The notes: generated by a model from the sequence alone, not told the origin. Positions 53,349 to 63,182 are shown, numbered from the stretch's first letter. The stretch is 64,000 nt of DNA from SpSt-539 sp964549445 (GCA_964549445.1 CAZJVS010000023.1:1-64000), one strand, 5' to 3'. Translations and numbers: made by a program.

Positions 53349-56300
53349 TTAGCGGCTCAGGTTACTGCCGTAGACGATGATGACTTCTCCCGCATCCCGT
53401 CGCCGCTGATCCGGAGCATTCGGGAACACGAAATCCGATTTGGGAAGCCCCAGCGCGATATCGTCATAGCCGTCGCCGTCGATGTCACCGAGTGGGGCAA
53501 CCGTTTGAATGGGTGCCTCGTCCGGCGATCCTTGCGTGTACGGCGAGAAGAAAACCACGCCAGGCAAAGCCGCTGTGCCGGTCTGCGACAGCGAAAATTC
53601 GTGGTTCAGCAGGTGCGGCCCGCCAAAGATCAGGTACGCGACGCCCTTGCGGCTGCTTCCATCCGGTGCCGTGTGGACCTCGCCCGGCGAAGCGATTAGC
53701 AGGTCGCCGATCCCATCACCATCGAAATCACCCGCCGACGAGATGCTCGCGCCCGCGTTTGCGTTGGCCGCGGCGCCGTAGAAGCGAACGCCAGGCAGCC
53801 GACTTGTGCCGCACTCCTCAGGACGGAATCCAATCTCGAATGTGAGATTCGAATGGCCGAACACGACCCCAACGAAGCCGCTACCGACCGGATAATTGAT
53901 CGACGCATCCGCTTGCGCGGGGAAGTATTGCGAAGCAAAGGCCACATCCGGGATCGTGTCGCCGTTGATATCGCCGACCGCCTCCTGCACTTCACCAAAG
54001 CGGTCTCCGCTATGCGTCCCGCGCATCTCAAGCCGCGCGAGTTGCAGCGTCGGGGGATTCGCCGGATCAGGATCGAGCGGAATGGCCGCGTTTCCATATC
54101 CGCCCGGTGGCTGGAACAAGACGTAGAAAACTCCATTGTCCGTCAGCGTCGCGCCCGCCGGCAGGTGCGTGACCGGATCGATCGCACGTCGATCCGCCGT
54201 CGGTGCTCCAAAGATGATGTCCGGCCGACTGTCTATATCGACCTGTCCAGCCCCGCGAGCACCGCCAAGTCGATCGCCGGGCGCCGCGCCGGTCACGACA
54301 ATGGATGCCGGAACCGAAGTAAAGGTTCGAAACTGGAAATCGCCGCTGCCGGCGCAGACATAGCTCGGAAGTGAGAGCACCGTGTCCGCGTAATATCCCG
54401 CTGTTCCGACAAAATCCTGTCCAAAGAAGAGCTGAATGAATCCAGTATTTCCGGCTGCTCCGGGTGCGGAGACCAGAAGGTCCTCGGCGAGGTCGTTATC
54501 GATCGACGGAATGCCGGCAACCTCGGTCGCCCACTCGTTGTAGCCATCGATACCGTTCCACCAGTGACCCGGCGTTCCATCGGCCGGCGCGCTGGATTGC
54601 CATGCCCCACGCCAACGCATTCCAATTGGCACGTCGTCCGTCCCCCGTCGAATCACACCTTCCTCGTCGAGGGGTTGCCGCGGATAATCGCCCGCATCGG
54701 AGATTTGACCCGCCATCCCCGCATCGACGAATTGTCGGAACGTGTTTGCGATGTCGTTCGCGCCGCTCACGACAACCATGAGGCCGGTATCCACCGGCGG
54801 AATCGGTGGATCCAACGCGTCTGCACAATTTCCGATCGGCAAATGCTGCAATTCCCGGGCAATGCGCCCCACCAACGGGATCCGGAACTCTCGATTGGGA
54901 TCCGGTACGCTGGCCCCAATCGGAAAGAAGTTCGAAATCGCATCATCATTGTTGTTGGCGAGATCGGGCGCCGGAGTCGCGCACGCATTGGGAAGGCCAT
55001 CACCGTAGCAGCGTTGAAGCGGAGGATCGAAATCGGTATCCAGCGCAAGGTCGCACGGATCATCGTCGTGATAGTCGCGCACGTTGGAGATGAATGGCAA
55101 GCCGAAGACAAAATCGCGGATTCCGTCGCCGGTCAGATCGAGCCTCGCCACGGACGTGAGACCGGACGTGAACAGGTTCGGGTGATCCGCGTCCTGCAAC
55201 GCGGGCGGCGGTGGCGAATAGGTCAAGCCGTTGCACGGGTTGGCAATCGGGTGCGGCATCGGCATGGTGTAGACCGTCCCGCGATAAAACGCGCCGCCCG
55301 CCAGAGATCCGATCGCATTGACGTTGACCATCCCGCCAAATCGGCCCACGACGCGCGTGTCGTACGGGCTCACGTTCCCCAGGAACTGCGGGTCATAGAT
55401 AAACGTCGGCGGCTGCGGAAAATCCACGACGTTGCCGTTATCGTCGCGCGTGTCGGGCAGCCCATTCGTATTCGTGTCCGGCGGATAGGGAGTCTTGTGA
55501 CGCCCGAACACCAGGTACGCCGAACCGCTCTGGAACCGGTTCCGCGGACTGCCGTACCGCGATACAAGCATGAAGTCGCTGTTGAAATCGGAATCGAGGT
55601 CGCCGACCGGCACGATTCGGGAGCCAAGAAACTCCCCTTGGTTGAATCCTTGGAACCGGACACCGGAGTTGATCGTGCCGATCCCCGCCAGGTCGACCGT
55701 TCCAGTGGCCGAAGCCGTGATATTCAGAGATCCCACCGCATACGCATTCACGGCAGGATTGATCCCGTCCGACACGCGAGCGCGAATGTAGTAGGGTGAG
55801 CCGTCCGGCCGCGGCGGAATCTTGGACAGATCGATCTCAAAGATGTACGTCTTGACGACAAATCCAGCTCCCGCCGGCGTCGGCGACAGCGCACGCGGAT
55901 TCGTTCGAACCTGAACGCTGTCCGGATTTACCGGCGGGTTGTTCGGATCGTCCGGCGGTGGCGGATCGTTCCCGAACGTTGGATCATTCGATTGCCGTGC
56001 CGTGCTCGGCAGCGTAATCGGTGGATTCGACGCGTCATTGGTTGGTACACGATCCGTGTCCAACAGGAGCGTCAAAGTTACCGACGATTCCACCGATCGA
56101 TACGCGTATTGCACCGTCACCGTGTCCTGGCCCGAGAGCGCCAAATTCGGCAGCGGCTCGAGCACGACAACCGCTGGCGCCTGCGGCCTAGGTCGCGTTC
56201 CCACCGGCGCGATCGTCAGCGCTCCCGCCGACACCGCCGTAAACGACGGATTGATCCCATCGCTGATCGTCCCGTAGATCCGATAGGTCCCGTTCGGCGC

Positions 56301-56672
56301 GTTCGTCGAATTAAATGTCACAATGTTGCTGACGCCGTTCGCTCCGGCCGGAACGCTCACGCCCGACTGAACCGGAACTTCGTTTCCGTTTCCGCGCGTC
56401 GAATCGATGTCCAGGTAGATATCAAGCGAAGCCGCCTGCTCCGCAGACTGCGCAAAGTACTGGATCACCGTTGACTCGCCGTTCTCGACCAGCACATCCG
56501 TCGTCGGCGCCGTAATCAAAACCTTCGGCGGCGTATCCAATCCGGCTGGCAATCCACCGCCGCCCACGCCACCGACGCCCGTATCGCACGCCAGCCCGGC
56601 CAGCAGCAGCCCCATCGCCGCCGCGCCGGCCATCAACGTTACGCCACGCATCGTCGCTCTCGGGTAATTCAT
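53349..56672 (-). CDS. Large FG-GAP/integrin-like repeat lipoprotein
   Basis: 1107 residues from the ATG at 56672; a GTG one codon upstream is possible. The leader ends LLLAGLAC, a lipobox, followed by a Gly-rich linker. Residues 50-320 hold Ig-like beta domains (KVLITAPTTDVLVENGESTV and a second AVVVLEPLPNLALSG unit). The rest contains FG-GAP repeats with calcium loops: IVPVGDLDSDFNSDFMLVSRYG, SSAGDFDGDGIGDLLIASPGE and PLGDIDGDGYDDIALGLP. This suggests a seven-bladed integrin-like propeller on the cell surface. Ligand unknown. It has its own terminator. Confidence 0.88.
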   Translation of the reverse strand: MNYPRATMRGVTLMAGAAAMGLLLAGLACDTGVGGVGGGGLPAGLDTPPKVLITAPTTDVLVENGESTVIQYFAQSAEQAASLDIYLDIDSTRGNGNEVPVQSGVSVPAGANGVSNIVTFNSTNAPNGTYRIYGTISDGINPSFTAVSAGALTIAPVGTRPRPQAPAVVVLEPLPNLALSGQDTVTVQYAYRSVESSVTLTLLLDTDRVPTNDASNPPITLPSTARQSNDPTFGNDPPPPDDPNNPPVNPDSVQVRTNPRALSPTPAGAGFVVKTYIFEIDLSKIPPRPDGSPYYIRARVSDGINPAVNAYAVGSLNITASATGTVDLAGIGTINSGVRFQGFNQGEFLGSRIVPVGDLDSDFNSDFMLVSRYGSPRNRFQSGSAYLVFGRHKTPYPPDTNTNGLPDTRDDNGNVVDFPQPPTFIYDPQFLGNVSPYDTRVVGRFGGMVNVNAIGSLAGGAFYRGTVYTMPMPHPIANPCNGLTYSPPPPALQDADHPNLFTSGLTSVARLDLTGDGIRDFVFGLPFISNVRDYHDDDPCDLALDTDFDPPLQRCYGDGLPNACATPAPDLANNNDDAISNFFPIGASVPDPNREFRIPLVGRIARELQHLPIGNCADALDPPIPPVDTGLMVVVSGANDIANTFRQFVDAGMAGQISDAGDYPRQPLDEEGVIRRGTDDVPIGMRWRGAWQSSAPADGTPGHWWNGIDGYNEWATEVAGIPSIDNDLAEDLLVSAPGAAGNTGFIQLFFGQDFVGTAGYYADTVLSLPSYVCAGSGDFQFRTFTSVPASIVVTGAAPGDRLGGARGAGQVDIDSRPDIIFGAPTADRRAIDPVTHLPAGATLTDNGVFYVLFQPPGGYGNAAIPLDPDPANPPTLQLARLEMRGTHSGDRFGEVQEAVGDINGDTIPDVAFASQYFPAQADASINYPVGSGFVGVVFGHSNLTFEIGFRPEECGTSRLPGVRFYGAAANANAGASISSAGDFDGDGIGDLLIASPGEVHTAPDGSSRKGVAYLIFGGPHLLNHEFSLSQTGTAALPGVVFFSPYTQGSPDEAPIQTVAPLGDIDGDGYDDIALGLPKSDFVFPNAPDQRRRDAGEVIIVYGSNLSR

Positions 56673-57289
56673 CACGGCATTTGCTCCCCGTCGTCCGGTG
56701 GACCGTCGCGTTGGATTCGTTCCTCACGAAGGCCCGCCGGCGACGACGGTTCTGGTTCGTTCGACTCGGTCCATCCGCTCACCCCCGGTGAACGGGGAAA
56801 CCCTCTAACACCTAAGACCCGAAACCGAGCCGCTTCTTACACTCAATTCCCTCCGCAGGCGGCTCATCTAGCGCAGGGCCATTGGGGTAAAGCGTCAATT
56901 CTGCGGACCTTCGGCACCCAAAATGCGATTGGGAGGCGCAAATCTAACCCGCCAAACGCACATTATCGCCCGTCGGTGCTGCCCAGCCGAACTCAATCGT
57001 CGCGAAAATACGCAAATCCTGTGTGTCAATGGGTTTGCAGCCATTCCGCCAGGCGGGCAGGAATCGCGGGCCCGCGTCGCGGGCTTCTGTGCGAAGGGCC
57101 ATCAGAGGTCCGAAGTATGCTATCGGTCCCAAATCCCCGGGTCAACCTAGCTGGTCCGTTCGAGCGATCGACCGCCATCCCCACTATCAACCATGAAAGG
57201 ACGCTCGGGTCTCCCAACCTGTTATCATGGCCCAGCCGCAACGACCGGTTTGGGGTCGCCGGCCATAACCGCGGCACTGTGAGCCCCCA
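56673..57289. other. 617-nt divergent intergenic region
   Basis: No gene or tRNA recognised. It holds the leaders of the FG-GAP lipoprotein (minus) and the radical SAM gene (plus). A short perfect hairpin GCCCGC-GTC-GCGGGC is at 57070-57084. At 57227-57266, ATGGCC/GGCCAT enclose GACC/GGTC, giving a nested stem close to the radical SAM start. No T-tract follows either. It could contain an untranslated RNA, but no known family was recognised. Confidence 0.4.
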
Positions 57290-59095
57290 ATGTCGACCCT
57301 CCGCCAACGCATCAGCAACGAACTGCTCCCGGCCGTCGAGCGCCCGGGCCAGTACATCGGCGGCGAGCTGAACCAGCTCCCCCGCCCCGGTGACTGGGAG
57401 CGCGCCGAGGTCCGCGTCGCCATCGCCTTCCCGGACGCGTACACGATCGGCATGTCCCACCTCGGCTGCCAGATCATCTATTGGCTCGCCAATCACACGC
57501 CCGGCGTCTGCGGCGAGCGAGTCTATTGCCCCTGGACCGACGCCGAGGCCGTCATGCGAAAGCGCGGCCTCCCGCTCTTCACCTGGGACACGCGCCAGCC
57601 CGTCTCCTCCGCCGACATCCTCGCCATCTCGCTCCAATACGAGATGTGCTTTACCAACGTTCTCAACCTCCTCGACCTCGCCAACATCCCGCTCCGCTCC
57701 ACCGACCGCGACGACAGCCACCCACTCGTCATCGCCGGCGGCCCACAGGCCGACAACCCCGAACCCGTCGCCGACTTCCTCGACCTCGTCGTCATGGGCG
57801 ACGGCGAAGAGTCGATGGCCGCCATCCTTAAGTTGTACGCAGAGCTGAAACGCAGCGGCATCCGCCGTCGCGAAATGATCGCCGCGATGGCCCGCACCTT
57901 CCCCTGGATCTACGCCCCGTCGCTCTACGAAATTTCCTACAATCCCGACGGCACGATCGGCGCCGTCGCCCCCACGATCTCCGGCATCCCCTCGTCCATC
58001 GAGCGCTGCCAGACCCCCGACTTCGAGCGCGCCCCGTTCCCCACGCGCCCACTCATCCCCTTCGTCGAAGTCGTCCACGACCGCATCGCCATCGAAGTCA
58101 TGCGCGGCTGCCCGCAACGCTGCCGGTTCTGCCACGCCGGCTACACTAAGCGACCCGTCGGCGTCCGTTCCGTCGATCGAATACTCGACATCGCCGAAGA
58201 AATGTACCGCGCCACCGGCCACGAAGAGATCGGCCTGCTCTCGCTCTCCACCGCCGATTACCCCTACCTCCCCGAACTCGCCAACCGCGTCCACCAGCAG
58301 TTCGCCCCCCGCCACGTCAACATCTCGATGCCCTCGCTCCGCATCGACAAGATGCTCCAAAACATCCCCTGGATGGCCAACTCTGTGCGCAAGTCCGGCC
58401 TTACCATCGCCGCCGAAGCCGCCCGCGACAACATGCGCGCCGCCATCCGCAAGAAAGTCACTGATGGCAACCTCTTCGACGGCCTCCGCGCCTTCTACGA
58501 AGCCGGCTGGCGCCGCGCCAAGGTCTACTTCATGGTCGGCTTCCCCGGCGAAACCCCCGACGACATCCGCGGCATCTACGACCTCAGCGTGCAGATGAGC
58601 AATCTCCGCCGCCAACTCGGCAAAGGCCCCGCCGACGTAAACTCATCCGTAAGCTGGCTCGTCCCCAAGCCCTTCACCCCGCTCCAGTGGGCCGCCCAGC
58701 CGCGCGTCGAATACTTCCGCGAAGCTCGCCGCACACTCGCCGACCTCTCGCGCGCCGGCCGCCGCAAATCCGTCAAGATCAAGACCCACGACCCGGAGCG
58801 CTCCATCCTCGAAGCCGTCTTCGCCCGTGGCGACCGCCGACTTGGCGCCGCAATCCACCGCGCCTGGCAACTCGGCGCCCGCTTCGACGGCTGGGACGAG
58901 TGTTTCAAAAACGACGTGTGGACCCGCGCCTTCGACGAGACCGGCATCGACCCCGCCTTCTACGCGCATCGCGAGCGCAGCCCCGACGAAGTCTTCCCCT
59001 GGGACCATATCCACGGCGGCCCCAAGCGCGACTACCTCGACGCCCAATACCGCGACGTCTTCGTCAAAGTCGGAATGCCCCAACCCATCGCCTGA
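57290..59095 (+). CDS. TIGR03960-type B12-binding-like radical SAM protein
   Basis: 601 residues. The N-terminal 200 residues have a B12-binding-like Rossmann part (VRVAIAFPDAYTIGMSHLGCQIIY, DILAISLQYEMCFTN, PLVIAGGPQADNPEP). The radical SAM core has the CxxxCxxC cluster in RGCPQRCRFCHAG, then GLLSLSTADYPYLPEL and YFMVGFPGETPDDI. The C-terminal domain fits the TIGR03960 family, whose N-terminal half often precedes a TIGR03936 partner; none is next to it here. Function of the family is unknown. No Shine-Dalgarno precedes the ATG. Confidence 0.9.
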   Translation: MSTLRQRISNELLPAVERPGQYIGGELNQLPRPGDWERAEVRVAIAFPDAYTIGMSHLGCQIIYWLANHTPGVCGERVYCPWTDAEAVMRKRGLPLFTWDTRQPVSSADILAISLQYEMCFTNVLNLLDLANIPLRSTDRDDSHPLVIAGGPQADNPEPVADFLDLVVMGDGEESMAAILKLYAELKRSGIRRREMIAAMARTFPWIYAPSLYEISYNPDGTIGAVAPTISGIPSSIERCQTPDFERAPFPTRPLIPFVEVVHDRIAIEVMRGCPQRCRFCHAGYTKRPVGVRSVDRILDIAEEMYRATGHEEIGLLSLSTADYPYLPELANRVHQQFAPRHVNISMPSLRIDKMLQNIPWMANSVRKSGLTIAAEAARDNMRAAIRKKVTDGNLFDGLRAFYEAGWRRAKVYFMVGFPGETPDDIRGIYDLSVQMSNLRRQLGKGPADVNSSVSWLVPKPFTPLQWAAQPRVEYFREARRTLADLSRAGRRKSVKIKTHDPERSILEAVFARGDRRLGAAIHRAWQLGARFDGWDECFKNDVWTRAFDETGIDPAFYAHRERSPDEVFPWDHIHGGPKRDYLDAQYRDVFVKVGMPQPIA

Positions 59096-59104
59096 CGCGA
59101 CACC

Positions 59105-59434
59105 TCACTTCACCGACGCCGCATCCAGTATCTCAACCGAGTTCCCGGCCGGATCGGTTACATACGTCGACCGCGTCCCATCCCGATGCGTCTTCAGCGC
59201 CCCAAACTCCCCCGCCCGCCCGCTTACAAACCCGATATGCGGCGGATGCTGCCCCGGTATCACCAGCGCCAACCGGATGTTCGCAAACTCCAGCATCGCC
59301 CACGTCTCATCCTGGTACGCCACCCGACACGCAAACGTCTTCGTGTACCACCGCACCGCCGCCGCCACGTCCGTCACCGACACCGCCACATGATGAATTG
59401 CATCCAGCGCCGCGCCCGCCGTCTTCGTCGTCAT
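59105..59434 (-). CDS. VOC (glyoxalase/bleomycin-resistance fold) protein
   Basis: 109 residues, one VOC module pair: AIHHVAVSVTDVAAAVRWYTKTF with its His, then WAMLEFANIRLALVIPG, ending VTDPAGNSVEIL with the late Glu metal ligand. GAGGG lies 8 nt before the ATG. It is probably a metal-dependent enzyme or binding protein for a small molecule. No substrate is evident. It is convergent with the radical SAM gene. Confidence 0.83.
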   Translation of the reverse strand: MTTKTAGAALDAIHHVAVSVTDVAAAVRWYTKTFACRVAYQDETWAMLEFANIRLALVIPGQHPPHIGFVSGRAGEFGALKTHRDGTRSTYVTDPAGNSVEILDAASVK

Positions 59435-59532
59435 CGCTCAGCCCTCGTGAAATATCAGCGCAAAATCATAGCCGCATCACGCCGTCCCCGGCGTGCAGCT
59501 CCCACTGTGAACCCATTGATATGAATTGAAGA

Positions 59533-60111
59533 TTATTCGCCGAACTTCGACTTCGACTGAATGATGCCCAACACCTGGCCCGCGTCAAACGGCTTCGTCA
59601 AACACGCCGCAAAACCCAGTTCCATCAGCCCGTGCCGTTCCCCTTCGCGCCCCGTCCCGCTGATCGCAATGACATGACGCACGCTCATCTCCGCGTGCTC
59701 GCGAATCGCCCGAAACAGATCCGTCGCCGAAAATCCCGGCATCTCCACATCGACAAACAAAAACCGCGGCCGAAACCACGCCGTCAGAAGCGCCGCTTCC
59801 AGAATATTCGTCGCCGTCCGCGTCTCGTACGTCGCGTCGCTCCCCACCGCCTCCGCCAGTGCCCCCGCCAGCTCCGCGTCCGACGCCGCGATCAACACCC
59901 GCGTCACGCCCTCTTCCAGCCCGTTCAGCGGAATGTTGTGCGCCCGCATAAACCGAATAAGCTGCTCGAGCGGCACCCGCCGATCCCGGCTCCCCGGAAT
60001 CCGATAGCCCCGCAGCTGCCCCGTATCAAACCACTTCGATACCGTGCGCGGCGCAACACTGCAGATCTTCGCGATCTCGCCGGTCGTCAGGACGGACTTT
60101 TGCTTTGCCAT
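59533..60111 (-). CDS. HTH (excisionase-type) / response-regulator receiver protein
   Basis: 192 residues from the ATG at 60111. The N-terminal 60 residues are a MerR/excisionase-type HTH (LTTGEIAKICSVAPRTVSKWFDTGQLRGYRIPGSRDRRVP). Residues 70-185 are a receiver domain: phospho-acceptor Asp in FLFVDVEMPG, Ser/Thr in AISGT and Lys in LTKPF. The acidic pair at the start is reduced (IAASDAE). The order is opposite to most response regulators. It probably binds DNA in a phosphorylation-dependent way; no histidine kinase is adjacent. Confidence 0.83.
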   Translation of the reverse strand: MAKQKSVLTTGEIAKICSVAPRTVSKWFDTGQLRGYRIPGSRDRRVPLEQLIRFMRAHNIPLNGLEEGVTRVLIAASDAELAGALAEAVGSDATYETRTATNILEAALLTAWFRPRFLFVDVEMPGFSATDLFRAIREHAEMSVRHVIAISGTGREGERHGLMELGFAACLTKPFDAGQVLGIIQSKSKFGE

Positions 60112-60280
60112 GGATGCTACCCCGGGCATCGCGGCCCACCGCCCAATCCTATGTCCCCTACAGGCGATGCAATCGATTCAACCCCTGCTTTTTTCGGTTG
60201 ATTTGTCCTGAAGATGAGGAAAAAGCCGTCCGGAACGGCTGTAGCGGGACCGATATCGACGATCTGGGTCCGAAAGAACG

Positions 60281-60976
60281 CTAGAGGTCCGCGTCCTCCG
60301 CCTCCGTGCCCGGCGCAAGAATATTCGACACCGGCTGCGCCGACCGCAGCGCTTCGAATTGGTACCACAACCCCGCCGCGAACAATGCGTACGCAGCCAA
60401 TGACCGGATCACCCATGCCCACCGGCGATGGCCGATCTCGGCCTCATCCGCAAATCCGTCCGCCAGCGTCAGCTTCACGTGCCCGCTGACGGATGCCCAT
60501 CTTATGTATCCCACCACCCCGCCCGGCCAGTAATTCTCGCGGAGAAATTCTCGAAACGCCGCCGTCACCCGCGCCCCAACCTCGGACACCGGCTTTCCCT
60601 GCTGCCGGGCCTCATTCCGCGCCTCCCCAAACTTCGGCGGCTCGCCGATCGTGGCCGCTCGATAGCGATACTCCCACGTCAGCCCCGCCGCCGTCGCGAC
60701 AACCGTCACCGCGAAAACCCCCGCCGCCACATTCCAGGTCGAGATCGGCCGCGCCGCCCGAGCCACCCGAAAACCCGCCGCCCCAACCAGCATCCCCGCC
60801 ACAAGGAAAAAGAACACCCCGAAGTACGCCGGCAACCACACGACCCGCGCCAGCAGCCACATCAGCACGACCGCCAGCAGCGCCGACACCGCCAGGCCCG
60901 ACATCCACGCCCCCGGCGATCGTCCGCGTGCCGCTGCTTCAATGACCGCCGTCGAGTCTGGCGAGCTGTCGCTCAT
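60281..60976 (-). CDS. Membrane protein of unknown function
   Basis: 231 residues from the ATG at 60976. Two adjacent spans (SGLAVSALLAVVLMWLLARV, YFGVFFFLVAGMLVGAAGF), a third (WNVAAGVFAVTVVATAAGL), a soluble domain with NYWPGGVVGYIRWASVSG, and a C-terminal span (SLAAYALFAAGLWYQF). An acidic tail closes it (GTEAEDADL). No family recognised. Confidence 0.7.
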   Translation of the reverse strand: MSDSSPDSTAVIEAAARGRSPGAWMSGLAVSALLAVVLMWLLARVVWLPAYFGVFFFLVAGMLVGAAGFRVARAARPISTWNVAAGVFAVTVVATAAGLTWEYRYRAATIGEPPKFGEARNEARQQGKPVSEVGARVTAAFREFLRENYWPGGVVGYIRWASVSGHVKLTLADGFADEAEIGHRRWAWVIRSLAAYALFAAGLWYQFEALRSAQPVSNILAPGTEAEDADL

Positions 60977-61079
60977 CCGCGCCAAGCTATGACGGGACGC
61001 GCCCTCCCGCAAGCCGCTCGCTGGACCTGACAAGTACGCCGGAATAAAGTCTACACAATGTCTTTCAAGGAGTTTCGCG

Positions 61080-62090
61080 TTGACTCACCCCGCTGATACC
61101 ACCCGCCGTCACACGATCCCGCTCGCCGCCGTCGCCGCCCTCTTCACGGTCGGCCTCGCCCGCGCCGCCGCCGAAAATGCCGCCGCCGCGCCCGCCCGCG
61201 CCCCCTACGTCGGCGTCGCCCCCGGCAACATCGCCGTCTTCGACGTCGTCGGCGAGCACGGCATGGAGCACGAAGCCGAAAGTCGCGTCCTCAACGGCAA
61301 GTTCATCGCCGTCGGCTACGAAAAAGACGGCCAGCGCGGCGTCGTTACACTCTACCACCCCAACAAGACCGACAAGGTTCTCGGCGGCTGCCCGATCACC
61401 TTCCTCAACGCCGACGCCTCGGGACAGGTCCGCCGCGACATCGACTACCACGCCCCCATCGCCTGCACCTACCTCGTCGACGCCCTCTTCCCGATCAAGC
61501 TCGTCCCGACCGGCGAAGGCACCACCGACGTCCTGCAGGACGTCTACGCTCTCGACATCCCCATGCCCGTCAACCTGCTCGTCAACACCGTCCCCGACCG
61601 AAACAACGCCGGCTGGACGCGATCCGAAATGCTCGCCAGACCCAGCGATCCCAAGCTGCTCCCCCCCGGAAACTCCCGCATGATGTTCTGGGAAGCCAAG
61701 TACGACGTCGACCCCGCCGGCCAGCTCGCCCTCGCCGACAATCGCTACAAGCTTGAGGCCTCCGAACAGGGCAACGCCATCATCTTCGTTAACGTCCGCC
61801 TCAGCCGCGCATCAACCCGCGCGCTCAACGCCGACGAAGTCCTGCGGCTCAACAAAGACCTCGCCATCTACAAATCCATCGCCCGCGACTGGATCCTCGA
61901 CCGCGGCCGCGCCGCCAAGTCCATCGACCACCTGATCGACGACTCCAAGGGCTGCGTCTTCGCCTCCGAGCTTCCCTTCCTCAAGCAGCACATCCAGGAC
62001 GACATTAAGCGCGTCGGCGAGCGCGACGCCTGGCGCTATCCAAAATCGCAGCAGCCGACCACCCAGGTCTCCCCCAACCCCGACAAATAG
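61080..62090 (+). CDS. Exported protein of unknown function
   Basis: 336 residues from a TTG with AAGGAG 8 nt upstream. A signal peptide with basic start (TRRHTIPLAAVAALFTVGLARAAA) is followed by YVGVAPGNIAVFDVVGEHG, a possible beta domain, and a C-terminal part rich in charged helices (LNKDLAIYKSIARDWILDRG). No known domain is recognised, and nothing suggests membrane anchoring, so it is probably periplasmic or secreted. Confidence 0.75.
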   Translation: MTHPADTTRRHTIPLAAVAALFTVGLARAAAENAAAAPARAPYVGVAPGNIAVFDVVGEHGMEHEAESRVLNGKFIAVGYEKDGQRGVVTLYHPNKTDKVLGGCPITFLNADASGQVRRDIDYHAPIACTYLVDALFPIKLVPTGEGTTDVLQDVYALDIPMPVNLLVNTVPDRNNAGWTRSEMLARPSDPKLLPPGNSRMMFWEAKYDVDPAGQLALADNRYKLEASEQGNAIIFVNVRLSRASTRALNADEVLRLNKDLAIYKSIARDWILDRGRAAKSIDHLIDDSKGCVFASELPFLKQHIQDDIKRVGERDAWRYPKSQQPTTQVSPNPDK

Positions 62091-62112
62091 CGCGATCCGC
62101 CCGCGCCCCGGC

Positions 62113-62118
62113 TACAAT
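62113..62118 (+). promoter_or_regulatory. -10 box (TACAAT) for larE
   Basis: TACAAT ends 7 nt before the ATG at 62126. An earlier ATG at 62117 overlaps the box itself, which favours the later start and a leaderless mRNA. Confidence 0.45.
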
Positions 62119-62125
62119 GCCCCCA

Positions 62126-62971
62126 ATGGCCACGGCAACCGCCATCGACGAAAAACTCGCCCGCATGCAGGACGCCCTGCGTGACATGGGCCGCGTCGCC
62201 GTCGCCTTCTCCGGCGGCGTCGATTCCACCTTCGTCCTCAAGGTCGCCCTCGACACCCTCGGCCGCGACAACGTCGTCGCCGTCACCGGCCGCAGCAACA
62301 GCGTCGCCGCCGACGAGCTCTCCGACGCCGTCCGCCTCGCCGAACTCCTCGAAGCCCGCCACGTCATCCTCGACACCAACGAGTTCGCCGACCCCAACTA
62401 CGTGGCCAACCCGACCAACCGCTGCTACTTCTGCAAGACCGAGCTCTACACCCGCCTCGACGCCTTCATCGCCGAAGCCGGCCTCTCCGCCATCGTCAAC
62501 GGCGTCAACGCCGACGACCTCGGCGACTGGCGCCCCGGCCTCATCGCTGCCGGCGAGCATCGCGTCCGCGCCCCCGCCGCCGACGCCGGCCTCACCAAAT
62601 CCGAAATCCGCGAGCTGTCCGCCCGCTGGGGCCTCCCCACCGCCGACAAGCCCGCCAGCCCCTGCCTCTCGAGCCGCGTCCAGTACGGCGAGCACATCAC
62701 CCCCGAAAAGCTCCGCATGATCGAGCAGGCCGAGCGCTTCCTCCACGACCTCGGCATCCGCGAATGCCGCGTCCGCCATCACAACAACCTCGCACGAATC
62801 GAAGTCCCGCCCAACCAGATCGAACAACTGTTGCGCCCGGATGTCCGCACCAAAATCGACACCGCCTTCCGCGAGTACGGCTACAACTACGTCACCATCG
62901 ACCTCCGCGGCTTCCGCTCCGGCAGCATGAACGAAGTAATCGCCTTCGGCCGCCTCCAACCCCCGGTCTAG
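62126..62971 (+). CDS. larE: LarE-type ATP-dependent sulfur transferase
   Basis: 281 residues from the ATG at 62126. The PP-loop SGGVDS (29-34) marks an adenylating enzyme. Cysteines C100 and C103 (NRCYFCK) and C180 (KPASPCLSSRVQYG) match the three-cysteine set of LarE homologs that use a [4Fe-4S] cluster; C180 aligns with the sacrificial Cys of the Lactobacillus enzyme. LarE inserts sulfur into a pyridine dinucleotide to make the nickel-pincer cofactor of lactate racemase and related enzymes. No larA, larB or larC is in the window. Confidence 0.88.
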   Translation: MATATAIDEKLARMQDALRDMGRVAVAFSGGVDSTFVLKVALDTLGRDNVVAVTGRSNSVAADELSDAVRLAELLEARHVILDTNEFADPNYVANPTNRCYFCKTELYTRLDAFIAEAGLSAIVNGVNADDLGDWRPGLIAAGEHRVRAPAADAGLTKSEIRELSARWGLPTADKPASPCLSSRVQYGEHITPEKLRMIEQAERFLHDLGIRECRVRHHNNLARIEVPPNQIEQLLRPDVRTKIDTAFREYGYNYVTIDLRGFRSGSMNEVIAFGRLQPPV

Positions 62972-62980
62972 CTCGCATCA

Positions 62981-63174
62981 GAGCACCGGGCGCAAGCCTG
63001 GTGGTACACCCACTCGGTGTGTACCCCTCGGTGGCACTCATCCGCGCCGTTCCGCGCGCACATCCGAGCACCAGGCGCAAGCCTGGTGGTACTCTCCCTC
63101 GGTGCGTCCGCATGGTATAGGCCTCGCCCGGCCGGTGGCACCCCATCCGAGCACCAGGCGCAAGCCTGGTGGTG
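62981..63174 (+). repeat. GNRA-loop hairpin repeats, upstream group (3 copies)
   Basis: Three copies of about 26 nt at 62981-63006, 63066-63091 and 63149-63174, each GAG then CACCAGGC-GCAA-GCCTGGTG then GT. The two 8-nt arms pair fully and enclose a GCAA tetraloop. The first copy has CACCGGGC, leaving one G-T wobble. All three face the same way and lie between larE and the transposase gene. Confidence 0.9.
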
Positions 63175-63182
63175 CATTTCAT

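Noticed and set aside
57026..58615. 529-residue minus-strand frame opposite the radical SAM gene
   Set aside because: Antisense to a gene with an intact CxxxCxxC cluster; its own product is a low-complexity Gly/Asp/Val stretch.
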